DNA of 64,000 nucleotides from Rhizoctonia solani (GCF_016906535.1 NC_057385.1:744001-808000); one strand, 5' to 3'. Shown: positions 23,404-35,735, counted from the stretch's first letter. Program-made: numbers and translations. The notes: a model not told the origin generated them from the sequence alone.

Positions 23404-24435
23404 ATGCCTGACACTCAAGCAAGAAATGAAGGTACCATTGACCTGTAAGTTCCTTTTCTTTATCATATGTTATATCGACCGCTCACAATTCTCTAGGTCA
23501 TATAAGCCGCCTAAATCCATGAAAAAGCTTACCTCGGTAGACGATCAGGCTATGGAGGCGGGTTTCGAATGGGACGCACTGGACGCAGACCCGAATATTG
23601 ATGTGTGGGCTGTCAGAATACCTGCAGGCGTGAGTCTGCTCACTTGCCCGTCTAAATGAGGGGTACTTACCGTTGAATTGTATAGTTGAAACCTACTGAT
23701 CTTGTAGGACTAAAAATCAAACTTCCCTCGAACAGTTCCACTAGTATATCAGGTGCTTTCAAAAAGGGTAATAGCAGCTACAAGTTACAAAGTGCTGAGG
23801 AAGAGGGTGCACTTGGTGGAGAGGAAATGGAAAGCCTGAACTGCTTGGTACCTAAAAGAGGAGACGGGGGTGCTCTGTATAGCGGTAAGTTTCGTAAACC
23901 TGAAGGGTAGGACCATCATTAACGATTCTTTTTAGTTCCAAGGCCTCTTAAACGTCTCATACTAATGCGGGAAGTTCCTATTCCTACTCCTCCGCTTAGC
24001 ACACTTTCATTTCAACCTGCTCGGCGACCACAACCACTCGACCGTCTCAAACATACATTCGCACCTATTGGATCCGAACCTGTTTCTCCCCCTTCTCCAA
24101 TGATGGAGATCGATGCCCCCGCAGAGGCGGAATCTCCAAATAAGAAGCAGAAGAGAACCTCGATTAAAACAGAGGTCGTTGAGGCGAAGAACAGCAAAGG
24201 GAAAGGGAAATCTAAGGATGAGAAACCTCAGCTGGCGGGGGAAGTTATGGATATAGACGGGGGTGCGGAACCATTACCGCCCAAAAAGTCCAAGAAGAAA
24301 TCTAGCAGGGTGAACATAAAGGTCGAGGCTACGGAACCGGCACCAGAGGTAAAGATAGAAAAGAAAAAACGCAAGGCTGCAGGGGGGAATAACTCAGTGC
24401 ATACGTTATGTTGTTTAATTTGCTATTATCCTTAA
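23404..24435 (+). CDS. RPA34: Probable RNA polymerase I subunit A34 (RPA34.5-like)
   Basis: Exons 23404-23444, 23497-23629, 23686-23884 and 23936-24435 give a 290-residue reading. The N-terminal 150 residues fit the A34.5 pattern: SYKPPKSMKKLTS, then FEWDALD, then VWAVRIPAG, LKPTDLVGLKIKLP, a central loop with NSSYKL, and VPRPLKRLILMREVPIPTPP. The C-terminus is a long lysine-rich acidic/basic tail (KKQKRTSIKTEVVEAKNSKG; PPKKSKKKSSRVNIKVE). A34 forms a TFIIF-like heterodimer with A49 on Pol I and has this same two-part layout. The family call rests on pattern and layout rather than on a decisive motif, so it could be another nuclear basic protein. The end (VHTLCCLICYYP) may be read-through of a last intron. 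Convergent with ADA3. Confidence 0.6.
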
Positions 24436-24661
24436 TACACTATGGAAACTATGGATAGTTGTATATTTTCAAGGGAAAACACCTAGCTATAAGATAAGTC
24501 CATGTAAGGCCAAAATAAGCCACTGAGAAGAGGGTGCAGATATGTAATGTACAAACAGCGATAAGAGTAAGAAAACCATCCCGACAGCGCAAGTAGAAAG
24601 GTGCATGTGACACAGATAAAACATGAATTACAATATAAAACTCCCACATTGGCGCCCACCA

Positions 24662-26968
24662 TCAATTGGGACCATTCGTGACTCCTGAATCCCCAGGGGG
24701 CTCAACGACGCCAGCAACCATAGCTTTGAATGGCCATCCGAGCTCTTTCTCGGCCTCTTCCTCTGCTCCTTCGTATATACTCCTACGAGGTAGTACGGTA
24801 GGATTCACAAAATGAACCATTTCGATATGGCCACTCGGTTGAATACCTCCGTCGCCATCGTCGTCGGCCTTAAGTGCCGCACCAAACGTGTCTACAAAAC
24901 GCCTTCGGAGTCGTACTCTCTCCATCAATTCAGGGGACAACTGCAATGGAACACCGCCTGCTGAAATCTTCTCGTCTAAAATATTTGCACTCAAAAGGGC
25001 CTTGTTCTTTCCCTTTTTCCCTGGTTTGGCCGCTGCCGAGCGCATGATCTTGGAATATGCAATCTGGATGGGCTTATCGACCGTGGCGAGAGTAGAGCGG
25101 TATTCCGAAAATCCAAGTGCGAGATTTGCGCGGTCTTGCAAGATCCGTTTACGAATCGAGTTGAGAGTCGACTGTGCTCGAAGAATCCTTTGCAACCGTC
25201 GAAGTGAGGATGCAATTTCATCATCTGCCGGAATGATCGGTTCAGACTGGCAGACCATCACGCATCAGTATGCACATCTACTACGGGAATCATTGACCGA
25301 GAACCCACATCGTCGTCACCCAATAGACCTATTGCACTTGCTTCAGCTCGCAGTCTCTCTTCCAAATCCGGGAATTCTAGTATTCCCATCGCTCCCGCGG
25401 TCCCTGTGCCCGTTCTCCGCTCTTTCTCCCTTTCATCGCCTTCACCACCACCATCTTCTTTCCCGATAATTACTCCACCAGGCACCGGTAAGAACGCTGC
25501 CAAAAGCCGGGCACGCACAATCCCCATACTACGCTCATCTCGCACGAGGTCTTCGGGGCCGATCGATGCAGGGTCCCATGATTGATGAGGGTCAACGTTT
25601 AATGCGGATGACATAGTGGAGGCCGGAAACGCAGAAAGATTAGATGTGGAAGGTGCACCGAGCTCATCGGCAAACGCCTGAGTATCTTCGTCGTCCCAAC
25701 GATCAAGATAATGACGACCAAGTGGTACGAATTCGTACGGCTGGATATCGTCGCCCTGACCAACATTCAAGGTAAACGATTATACGACAGGGAATTGTGG
25801 GATGAGAGCGGTTACCTCCAGTTCCAAATTTGCAAGGTCTTCAAGCCCCAAAGGTTTGATCCACGGGTCCGCCGCTGTCCAGAACGTAGTGATCGTAGTT
25901 TGATTGGGCGGCTGCCGCGCCGCAGAGAAGTCATCCATCACCGACAGGGGATTACTGTCCATTGCAGATCTCGCCGCATAAATATCTTCCCGTGTGTCAG
26001 GTTGTGTTGATGGTGAGGCCGTGGAGGGTATATTTGAATTATTCCGGCTCAAAGTGGACCTCTCGGGTCTAAGTGATTGCGGCTCATCTATTGTTTTGAC
26101 GGCTCGAGTCATAAACAGTATATGATTTTCTAGGACTCACCAGGGGTTTGGTGGAGATATGGGAATATAGATAGTGCTGCTAGGCTCGGCTTGGATGGTA
26201 CTATCTCACGATTGGGTAATGTAAAGTCCTCAGCGACGCGGGGGTTGGCTTGTGAACTACCAGCCAGCTATCATCCCATTGTAGTTTAGAAATCATACGG
26301 AGAACCATTGGTGAATCTTGCCACCATACCTTGGATGACCCGTTAACTTTAGATTTATGGGAGTGTGTAGCTAAGGTACGCCAAACGTTAGAAAATCCTT
26401 TTTAAACTAGGTTTCAAGTATTTACCCCCATGATCTGATGCTTCCCCGTCGCTGTCTGCGTGCTTTCGCTTTTTCGCTGCTGCGATTTTCGACTTTTTGT
26501 ATGTATTGGACGTATGTGCGAGATGCCTCGTTCCGTTGCCCAAACCTTTGGATGCGGTCCCGTTACTACTGGGGTGACTTCCAAATTTCGTATCAAAGTC
26601 TTCCGCGTCGGGGGTTGGAGTACCTTTCCCCAAATGAAAAGATTGAATATGGTGCCTAATTGAGCGCCTTTGCGCTACTCACCAGTCTCCCGCTTGAGTT
26701 TGATCGCCCTTATCCTATCGTTATCTTTCGGCTTTGCTTCCCTGTCACGAACCAGTCCTCTTGTTTTATCCTTGGCTCTTCGCCATATAACATCCGAAGT
26801 ATGCAGTCCCGATTCTGATTTGTCTATTCGGAGGGCCGCCTCCTCGCGCAAAATCCTGAGCTCTGATTCCAGCTGTACAAGGTCATCGAGAGCAGGTAAA
26901 GAATCGGTCTTGGTAGTAAAGAGCGAGTGGGTTGGTGCAGACGGAGTAGGCAGAGGGCTCAAAGGCAT
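24662..26968 (-). CDS. NGG1: SAGA/ADA complex subunit ADA3 (NGG1)
   Basis: Minus strand, about seven exons and 600-650 residues. The N-terminus (LPALDDLVQLESELRILREE, then AALRIDKSESGLHTSDVIWR) is the short conserved coiled region at the start of Ada3. Middle exons are disordered and basic (NTYKKSKIAAAKKRKHADSD) or Ser/Thr-rich. The C-terminal half has DDIQPYEFVPLGRHYLDRWD, then PADDEIASSLRRLQRILRAQ, an Asp/Glu/Lys helix ending QIAYSKIMRSAAAKPGKKGK, and LSPELMERVRLRRRFVDTFG, which together mark the Ada3 domain. Ada3 links Gcn5 acetyltransferase and Ada2 in the SAGA and ADA histone-modifying complexes in the nucleus. The start at 26968 is the first Met. The two genes on the left (RPA34) and right (none for 1.4 kb) are unrelated. 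Exact inner splice sites were not all resolved. Confidence 0.78.
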
Positions 26969-28460
26969 GGCAGTGAAACAAAGTGGAGAAGACTAGCGCA
27001 CAACCATGAACCAACAAATCGACAAATAACCAGTACTGATCTGCAAGCTATAACCGCCGATCGCCTAGGTATTTTTTTCGGTCACAAGCTAAAGTTGGGT
27101 CTATTCGAGAACTTAATAAACCCCGAATTTGATGTACCGCTGGCTGTGGTTGGAGTTAGGAACAGGAGTCGCGCGCTTGTGTTGTGCTTCCGGCCCCGAT
27201 CACGTGCACGTGATCGATCTGAAGCTTAATTAGAACATTTTGATCACTTTGCTGGATTACACTTGCAATTGAAGAACCATGACTTATTGGGACAGGATCA
27301 CCACACGTATGCGAGCCGATGAGATTTACACATTTAGTAAACACCTGGATTATTGAACAGAAATGGTTAAACTACCGCCATTCCAATACTAGCGTCCACC
27401 AAAACAATCAGCTTCCCTACCTCCGTACACGAGAACCTTTTCCTCGAACATGAGGCTCATGTTCAATCAGGTAGAGGCAACAAATTGCTCTATCTTCCCA
27501 TGTCGGAGGATGTCTAGTGCTTTGGACCTAACTACCCTATCAGCACGTGTACACGATTCGCTCGGGTTCTCCCCGTTCTTCTCCACAGCCACGGATGACT
27601 ATTCCCGTCGACGCTTGACACGGTCGCACCGCACCGCACTGTTCGGAGATATCTTTAGCTCATACGGCTGCATTTATCGAAGCCCTGGATAGCTCCGATC
27701 ATAACTTAGCGTCCAGCGAACATTCTAGACCTGCTCACTATCGTAAGATGGGCTACTTTAGATGATTTATCGACTACGACGGTATCCAGGAGGTTCAACT
27801 AAATAAGCGCCACTGATCCTCGGACAGTATCGGATACATTTCTCAGGTAGATAACAAGCAACGCTATCCAGTGTGTCCATCTCATTTATATTATATGCGG
27901 CCTATCCCACTAGTCAAGGGCTAGAAATAAATAACAGGCCCAGGCGTATGGAAACTCCAGACAAGGCCCTGTGACCGTTCGGGGTGATATCTAGCAAGAT
28001 GTACCTAAAGGCAAGGGAAGAAATATTGTTTTCAGAAATCATGTGAGTGCCCGGAGATCGATGCCCGAGCCCGTCTGCACAGCCGCATCCCACTTTGGGG
28101 AATATGTTATCCGACTGGCCAATGACACCCACCTCTGTCATTTTTAACGAGAGCAGATTCGGTCAGTATTAGTGCTCGCCCCTTTGCATCCTATTCATCA
28201 ATACTCACCCATTACTAGTAGTTTCGACTAGGTATCCAACGCCCCTATAAGTCCCCATAGTCTCCACAACAATATAGACGCTCAATTCGAAGGAAGTTGG
28301 GAGCTCGATTATAGTTACACTTGCCGGCCTGTTTCGACGAAGCTATCTTTCTGTGAGGTTCTCAAGCGTGTTATGAACGTCATCCGCTCGTCTCATTGAT
28401 GCCATTTACTCAGCAAGCGCCCATCCCGGAAACGATCGCTAAGACAGTCCAGATTCCAGA
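26969..28460. other. Intergenic, no gene recognised
   Basis: Small ORFs only, none with family resemblance. A palindrome-rich GATCACGTGCACGTGATCG lies at about 27197-27215 (overlapping CACGTG/CACGTGAT E-box-like words) and could be a bHLH-factor site for ADA3 or the downstream factor. Several hundred bases before 28461 should contain the promoter of transcription factor 1. Confidence 0.4.
27197..27215. promoter_or_regulatory. Palindromic double CACGTG-type site
   Basis: GATCACGTGCACGTGATCG is a near-perfect inverted repeat with two overlapping E-box (CACGTG) cores, about 230 bases upstream of the ADA3 start. Such words bind bHLH factors (Cbf1/Pho4-type) in fungi. Motif evidence only. Confidence 0.4.
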
Positions 28461-31320
28461 ATGCAGGAGGTCAAAACTACAAGAAAAAGGCTGCCCAAGC
28501 GTGGGGCGCATGCACGGGCATTGGCAGCCGCGGCCGCAGCTGAGAGTAGAGAGCTTGACATTGACGACGACGAAATGTCACATACTGTTCTTCAACGCGG
28601 TTCTGCCTGTTTGTCATGTCGAAAGCGCAAACTTGTGAGTTACGCGTTCACGAGTCACTTGTTCTCCTATTGATTATCACTGAGAACTAGAAATGCGATG
28701 CCGTCCGCCCTGCATGTCGCAAATGTACCACAGCTGGCCGAGCGGACGAGTGCCACTACGATGACGGCAAGCAGAAGACTCGAACCCAACTACTGCAAGA
28801 GAAAGTAAAGGAACTCGAAGAAAAACTAAAATCGTTAGAGTCGGGATCCAATGGGTCCGATGAGGGAGACTCGATGCTTTCTCCCGACCAACCTCCCGCC
28901 CTTGCCCCAGCTATCGTATCCCTTTCCAATGGCACCATTTCACCGAATGGGCAAGCCTCAGAACAGCTTAGCGGAGGCTACGGGCGAGGATTGTTCGAAG
29001 ATCCCCCTGTAAATGAGCGAACGCATTACGACGCTCTGCTCAATCGTGATACTGGCACTCTTCAGGTCTTCAATCAACAAGAACATTCAGGTAACCTCCT
29101 TGACGTTGCAAATGGACAGGCGCCTCCTTGGTTGGGTGAATTCTCTAATTTTGAGACATCTTCTGGCTCGAAAACCGTGGACACTGATTTCGCTGGTATT
29201 CCTCTGGCTGGCACGAGCGATGGGGGCCTTGAAAGACAACTAACTGCGTACTTGAATGGATCTTCACTGTCCAGTGGTACTAACGTTGGATTTTCTTCAA
29301 TGCCTTCCACCTCAGGACAGCCTGCAGCTCCAAGCCAATTTATTGACATTACCGCCAGTTATGGCGTCGTTCCGGACCCAGCTCTTAGTTTTACTCTGGA
29401 TGCCTTCCCAGACATTGACGGTGTACCTGCACGATGGCTGGATCAAGATCACCTACCTACCCACATACGCAATTATCTGTGTGTTCAATTCATTGATCAC
29501 CAGTTTTATCACTCACCATAGCGAATAGAATTGATTTATTTATGCCGCATCGCCACCGCTGCGGGTTTGAAGTGCATATAGGCCGTTTCTTGGCATCTCT
29601 TGATCTACCTATCAATAAAAGGCCTCATCCGTAAGTCTTACTGGTACCCATCTGCATCTGATACTAACAAATAATCAGATGCCTAATGAACGCCATATAT
29701 CTACTAGGATGCCACTACGCTCCCGGCGGCTCGTTATCCCATCTGGAACCCCTGTTTTTGTCCAGGGCTCGAACAGCACTGGCTGAATCACTCGAGCATG
29801 CTGATCGATTAAAAGACTTTTTATTCGCTTCAGCGCTTTTAGCTTGTTACTTTTATTTCAAGGGTAGGCTTTTAGAAGGCCAGCATCATAACAGTGCAGG
29901 TCAGTCTAGTCTATTTATTAGCACAAGACGCGAGACGACTGAATGTAAATTCGCCAGCTGTTCGGTTTGGTAAGAAGGTTTGAATATGGTTATGAACGTG
30001 AGCTTGACGAGTATGCTTGGATATAGCTATGAGCTGTGGGCTACATCAAATAAGTTCCCCGGTATGGAGAGGGAGCGAGTATGCGACAACGGCGACCGGA
30101 AGTGCCCCATGGCAGGTGACGTCTATGAGCCTAAGAAGAGCTGGATCAATGTTGGATCCGCCTCGTGATCCAATTGAATTATATGAATTGGTGTGTGCTC
30201 ATCACAATTTTCTTGGAACTGTTACTGAGTTCCGGCTAGATTAACATTTTTTGGTTGACTTTCATCACTGAGTTCGTGGGCGCCGGATGTCTATTATTCC
30301 GGGTTGATGCTAATCCTCGCGTTTCAGTCGAGCTGGAAGTCTTGGAACAGGATTACCACACGCAATCAAGGACGATGAGATTACCACAGTTTTTCCACGT
30401 CCTCTACAGGAGTTTGAAGAAGTAAGTGCAAGTAAACGACCCCCTCGAACAAGGGTTCACCAGGAATCTTGCAGGGGACCGTTACAAATGATACAAATGC
30501 CACGATTACCAACATGTACGAAGATGGAAATCATGCACAGGATGCAAGTAAAGATTCCCTGCATTGCCTCCGGGTAAAAAGTCTTGCCCTTCTTGAACGG
30601 TCTTCGAGATTATCAACTGTACCCGAAGAGGGTGAGTTATTGACTCAATTATTTAATGCTCAAACTGAGCCGGCGAGCTACATTGGGAAGAGCGGGACAA
30701 GAAGTTTTGGGGAGAGTTTTGGGCGACCGATCGGGCACTTGAGCGAATTGCTCAGACCCTCCCTCATATCCATTCAGGGATGGGCATTAACGACACTTCA
30801 TCATTAATCTTCGTACATACTTTTGTCCAAGGCTCAACTATCCAGCTTCATTTGCCTTTTGTGGAAACAGACTCGGGATCTTATGACCGGGTATGATATT
30901 CTTCCTATTTCATTGGCTCTCAAAACTTAATCCCATATCAGTCGGTCAAAGCTGCTGATGCGGCTATGAATGTGGTCCACATGATTGACAACATCGACGC
31001 AAAGAACTTCCACATGCTCATGGGTGTAAGCACTCGCTGAAGTTTTGAGACTGAAACAAGTACTGAAACAACACTTGCAAAACAGTTAAGTTGGATCTGC
31101 GTTTCTGACATTCTGAAGCGTGAAATTCATCGCAAACGGGGAATTGCCGATGATGAAGGCGCTCGACGCACTGAGCGAGAGCTTGAGGCCCTCTTTGCAG
31201 CGATGAAGCGACTTCGTCAGGTTTACCCAGTGTTAGGTGTGTGTATTATCGGATCGGGACTGTACATTCTCTGAGGGTGCGGCTGTAGGTTTATGGCTTA
31301 GTAAAGCAGGATCTCCATGA
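28461..31320 (+). CDS. Zn2Cys6 fungal transcription factor 1
   Basis: Exon 1 (28461-28634) ends in the first half of a zinc cluster, TVLQRGSACLSCRKRKL. After a short intron the second half follows: KCDAVRPACRKCTTAGRADE, with six cysteines spaced C-x2-C-x6-C-x6-C-x2-C-x8-C, a binuclear Zn cluster. A leucine/lysine helix (LLQEKVKELEEKLKSLES) provides a dimerisation coil. The middle is Ser/Pro/Gly-rich. From about 29550 the fungal regulatory domain begins: DLFMPHRHRCGFEVHIGRFL, LMNAIYLLGCHYAPGGSLSH and LEHADRLKDFLFASALLACY. Later exons give SVKAADAAMNVVHMID and the end VLGLWLSKAGSP before TGA at 31318. The protein is expected to be nuclear and DNA-binding, target unknown. About a dozen introns; middle exons are only partly resolved. 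It is a tandem paralogue of the next gene. Confidence 0.8.
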
Positions 31321-32118
31321 TATATTTGCCAGTAGGGAAAGTGTAGGGAGCTTTGGGTCTTATTGACCGGGCCGGAAGTAGCAGGCGCCCATAATTGCGA
31401 GTTTGTTGGGCTGTTTCTCCGATGAACATCCTTGTCTTCCTACCGATTTGTGACTGTTTTTATTTTAGTTGATTCCTCCGCAATACTTGACCTGTTCAAA
31501 TATTATACCAAGAACACAAACATATCTCTATTTGCGCCCTATCATTGAGCCCAATTAGATGGGCCACCCGGGAAGGTTCCCAAAGTTTGGTGCCTTCCTC
31601 GTGGGCTCTGATCGATTCTTCCAGTATTCTTCCTTATCGTCAACAAGCGATCCCGAAGGTTAGTTTGGTTGTGATGTGTCAAGAATGTGGAGTGGCCCTG
31701 CAGCCGTTACGCCTCTGATGGGACGATCCAGCAAGTACGGAGGATTCTATTTTGTCTTGTGTTCGTCTCGTTACAAATTAGCCTCACCTGGTAATTGCTA
31801 ATAAGCCCACTCGTATTTAGAGTCCCTGAATAGTTGGTCGTCCAAGCCCTCCAGTTACTGACTCGGTGCAGTTGGTTCGAATACGACGCCGCTTAACTGA
31901 GCATTCGTTCTTACCCTATTGCCGGTTCTTGTTTGTCCAAATTCTGTCACGACACGCGGGGAACAACCGGACCACCCTGCTGCTCCGATCCCTACAGTGC
32001 CCACAAAGACACGAATCCTCCCAAGCTTCGTATGCTTGCTTACTCGTTATTGGCTGGTGCCCTCTACTCGCGCCACCATAAGGATTACTTGGTGTCTCCT
32101 CCCTCTCTCTACAATATT
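31321..32118. other. Intergenic between the two transcription factors
   Basis: No gene supported. Open frames at 31866-32081 and 31919-32122 overlap the leader of the second factor, and an upstream in-frame extension to 31933 is possible but shows no conserved sequence. The region should contain the second factor's promoter. Confidence 0.4.
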
Positions 32119-35086
32119 ATGAGCGATCTACACTCGAGAACACCAAACGTTGGACCTGCCAAGCAACGGCGCACCCGCCGAGCCCAGCCATATCCATCAA
32201 GCTCTTCTTCCGCTTTGTATCACGAAGTACGTGAACCCGGCGCGTCCAATCTGGATACACCGACTATCGAACCAAGCTCGGCACTAAGTTCACCCGCGGC
32301 CAATTCCTCTCGAACTTCTAGTGATGCTGCTTCGAGCCCCAACGATGGGTTATGTGGACCTGCTCCTCCGAATCCAACCACTATTCTTCAGAGAGGCTCC
32401 GCGTGCTTAACTTGTAGGCGCCGCAAACTAGTGAGTCCAACCGTATATGGAATAATGACTCGTCAATTATAATTAATACTTTTTTGCACTACTATTGTTC
32501 GTTTTCGGAATTAGAAATGTGATGCTAGTAAGTTAGGATATCACTTTGTCATCTTTGTCAGAAATCCTAACCAACTGTATCTCGGTAAGTCAAGCCCGCG
32601 TGCACATCGGTGAGTAAGCATAGGCCTCCACCTTACAACCATCGCGTTATTCTTACATTAACACCTTCCCCTAGTGTGTAAGGTCGGGGAGGTCCCAAAC
32701 ATGCACTTATGACGATGGTCTGCCGAAATCGCGAGTACAAATACTTACTAGCAAGGTCCGGGATTTAGAAGCAAAAATCAGGAGTATGGAGGCCACTCGA
32801 CAGTCACTCTTGGTAGATACGTCATCGTTGCAGGTTCCGCCAATGCTCATGCCTGGGAATCCCCCTCCAGTAAGTTTGGAATGCTTGTTTCTTACCCTCT
32901 CGATGAATAACTAAATGACGTTCGGATTAGCTGGATACTGGCAGCATGAGCTCACTACGTGTTTCTTCACCAAACCATAACTCTGATATTTGGAAACGTG
33001 AGTATTCTGGATGCTATATGGTTTTCCGCCTATTTCGTTAATTCATACGTTAGCACTTGATTCGGGGCAAAATGAACTCATAAACCTGGCCGCCTCACTT
33101 GCTGTCACGGACTCAACCTCTTTAGAATCTCAGAGAGGTCAAATAGTAGACACGTCGAGACGAATGACACCATGGTGGGAACTTGATGAGATACCGACTG
33201 GTATACAAGAGCACTTGTAAGCTTCGATATACAGTGGTTAATACTTTTGTCGCTCACTCTTTCTTGGGCTCATTAGGATTAGCACATTTCTTGCTCGTAG
33301 GTGGGAGGTGAGAGATGGTGTCCAGATATCAGGCATGGATATTGACTCCGTTTTGCCCCCTTTCCTTGGCAGCCCGGCATTGAGCTTGACGTTCCACGAC
33401 TGTGGTCGTCTCTTTCTCAAATCGAGGCACATCAACCTCACAAGTAAGGAACACCACGGGCATCTGACCGAATGTACTGCTGACGGCAGCCAAAGATGCT
33501 TCCTGAATGCAATATACCTCGTGGCATGCTCTTTTACAGGGGATAAATCTTTCGAGGACCTCCAACCAATATTTGTCTCTCGAGTTCGTAAAGAGCTGGA
33601 GGCTGCACTAGTTGGGGGGGATCGACTAATCGACTTTATACGTGCGTCTCTGTTATTATCATTCCACTATTGTGAGGGATATACTATACAGCTACTTGCA
33701 CAACTACTAATTCTTTTCGCCAGCTGTCAATGTGAGGCAGATGCCACACTTCAGATTTCGCATAGGCAAAGCTAATCAGTTAATAGGGCAGATTACTAGA
33801 GGGGCACCAACTGAGTTCTACTACAGCCAGATTCGCTATAGCATGTGGACTGCATCGAATAGATTCCGAGCGATGGTGCCCTCAACCAGAACATGGCTCC
33901 ATTGACGCTACTAGAGATCCGGTTCAGTCGCGGGGTGAAGATATGGTACCAGGGATTAACGGAGAACTACACATGCTCCCACGACCCCGCGACAATATAG
34001 AAAGAAACGAATATATCCATGCGTTTTGGGGGGTTCGTCTTTTCGATTATTTGATGTTCGACAGCTTTCTGAAACTTATGCCATAGGTTTACATGCAAGA
34101 CATAGGGGGTGAGCAGTGCATTTCGTCTATTTGTTTATTTTCCGTTGCTTAGGGCTTCCGCGTACTACCACAGCAGCGTTGGTCACCGGTCTACCTAGCT
34201 CAGTGGCAGATTCCGAGATCACTACACCCTGGCCAGTTCACCTAGACCAAGTTATTCCAGTACGCACACAAATTAAGCTACTCACCAAATTGCCAATTAA
34301 CAGTGTCCAAGTTGAACCATCAGCCCGGACAAACAATTGCCTCGTTCTACTGCGGACTAGCAGGAACCGCTAATATGTCGCAGGATCGACACAGCCAAAC
34401 GATTCGTATCAAAAGCATGTGTCTTTTAGGCCGGGCAGTACGGCTGTCGATAGCATTCGAGTCGGGTAAGTCGAGGATCTTTGAAATAGTATGGAACCGA
34501 ATGATCCAAATAACCGCTCGTAGTGAGGTATCCAGAACTTGGTTTGTGGGCCAAGCATGATGCATGCGATAAGGCCATTACTGAGGCTTCTCGAAGTTTT
34601 CCCGCTGGATTGGAGCACATAGGCCCGGAGGGTTCCTTAATACTTGCGGTATGTCTATTAAGATCCACCCTGCCCGTGTCTATCATTGAGTCAGCTATTT
34701 ATCAGTCTCGTGCAACCTTGTTGGCTGCTCAGATTAGACTCCATGCTTGCCTTGCTGCCACCCGTCCAGAGTCCCGAGAAAAATGCCTTGCCGCTGCAGC
34801 TGAATCCATGGCACTCATTCTCAGGTTGCGGTATGTCATGATCCCGACGGGTGTCCTACTATTACTAGGGGTTTGTTGATTTTGCTTGTCACTATACATC
34901 ACAACGTTCTGACGCCTATTTATGTAGCTTGATTGGACTGTGGTTAAATCATTCTATGTAGCAGAACAGTCAAGGCTTTTGAAAGAAGGAAACTACCTCG
35001 CCGCCGAGGCCATAGGGAAGAATGTCGAAGAGATTGGGTCGGAATTGGAAAGCGTGCCTGCAAAATACCCGGGGCTCGAATTATAG
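32119..35086 (+). CDS. Zn2Cys6 fungal transcription factor 2, paralogue of factor 1
   Basis: Starts MSDLHSRTPNVGPAKQRRTR. A Ser/Ala-rich leader precedes TILQRGSACLTCRRRKL at the end of exon 1 (32119-32430), almost identical to factor 1. The zinc cluster is then broken over three more exons: 13 bases (32515-32527, KCDA), 20 bases (32590-32609, KPACTS) and 195 bases (32675-32869, CVRSGRSQTCTYDDGLPKSR). Together they rebuild six cysteines. A coil (ILTSKVRDLEAKIRSMEATR) follows. The regulatory domain shows RCFLNAIYLVACSFTGDKSF, LEAALVGGDRLIDFIRASLL and, near the end, AEQSRLLKEGNYLAAEAIGK before TAG at 35084. A large gene of many small exons; inner junctions are only partly resolved. It presumably arose with factor 1 by tandem duplication. 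Target genes unknown. Confidence 0.78.
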
Positions 35087-35566
35087 TACTTTGTGCACCA
35101 TGCTCTTAATTTCTCCTACAGTTGTATTCTTGGAAATTCCTCTGGTCTGCCCGTGGTTCTGTCATCTCTCTCACCCCCTCTAGCATTTATTGGTGTATGT
35201 CTGATAGTTATTCCGACCTTTTTGTTCTACCAGTTCGAATCGTAGATCTCTTGACACCGTGTGGACACCCTATTTGATGAGGACCCATATTGCCCACCCA
35301 TTCGTTGATCCGTTTCGCAAATTGAGTCAGCTGAGACATTTCACTTGCGACATACATGGTTCCACCCGGATACTGACTACCTGTTCCAATAGCTATGATA
35401 CGAATATGATATCGGCTGATCCCGACGACCGATCCTGACTTGCGTTAGGAAGGTTATTGACAAAGTAAAGATCCAACCGAAGGGGCGTGCGGCAAGCTCC
35501 GCACGGGTATGTGCAAGAATGAAACATAGTTGCTTTTCTAAGTAAAAAGAGACGAGAAGTAACCAG
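35087..35566. other. Intergenic, 3' flank of factor 2 and U6 downstream region
   Basis: No protein gene supported. Open frames reading leftward from the U6 gene are shadows of the RNA gene. Confidence 0.4.
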
Positions 35567-35631
35567 AAAATAAATATTGCGGTCCGTAGACCGTCCACTC
35601 TGAACTAGCGTGTCATCCTTGTGCAGGGGCC

Positions 35632-35662
<31 letters not shown>

Positions 35663-35686
35663 TGTATATGTCACTCCGAAGAGGAC
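35567..35686 (-). ncRNA. U6: U6 spliceosomal snRNA, copy 1
   Basis: On the minus strand the sequence runs 5' GTCCTCTTCGGAGTGACATA.. and contains the diagnostic U6 core: ACAGAGA (the 5' splice-site-binding box) in GATACAGAGAAGATTAGC, then the catalytic AGC triad region, ATGGCCCCTGCACAAGGATG with the internal stem-loop, and ACACGC. A 3' hairpin with a UACG loop (CGGTC-TACG-GACCG) precedes AATATTTATTTT, where the T run would stop RNA polymerase III. The 5' end is placed at about 35686 by comparison with the second copy, which is identical over 120 bases at 51575-51694. No intron interrupts it. U6 pairs with U4 and then with U2 and forms the active site of the spliceosome. It lies on the same strand as THI20, just beyond that gene's stop. 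Confidence 0.95.
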
Positions 35687-35735
35687 AACTGTAGCAGTTA
35701 ATCGATAAGGATGACTGGGAGCCAGAATGATTGAT

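Noticed and set aside
35230..35250. tRNA T-loop-like GTTCGAATC
   Set aside because: No matching acceptor stem or anticodon arm upstream; a chance match.
35377..35674. Protein-like frames reading through the U6 region
   Set aside because: They share the same peptide at both U6 loci because the RNA gene is identical; not coding.
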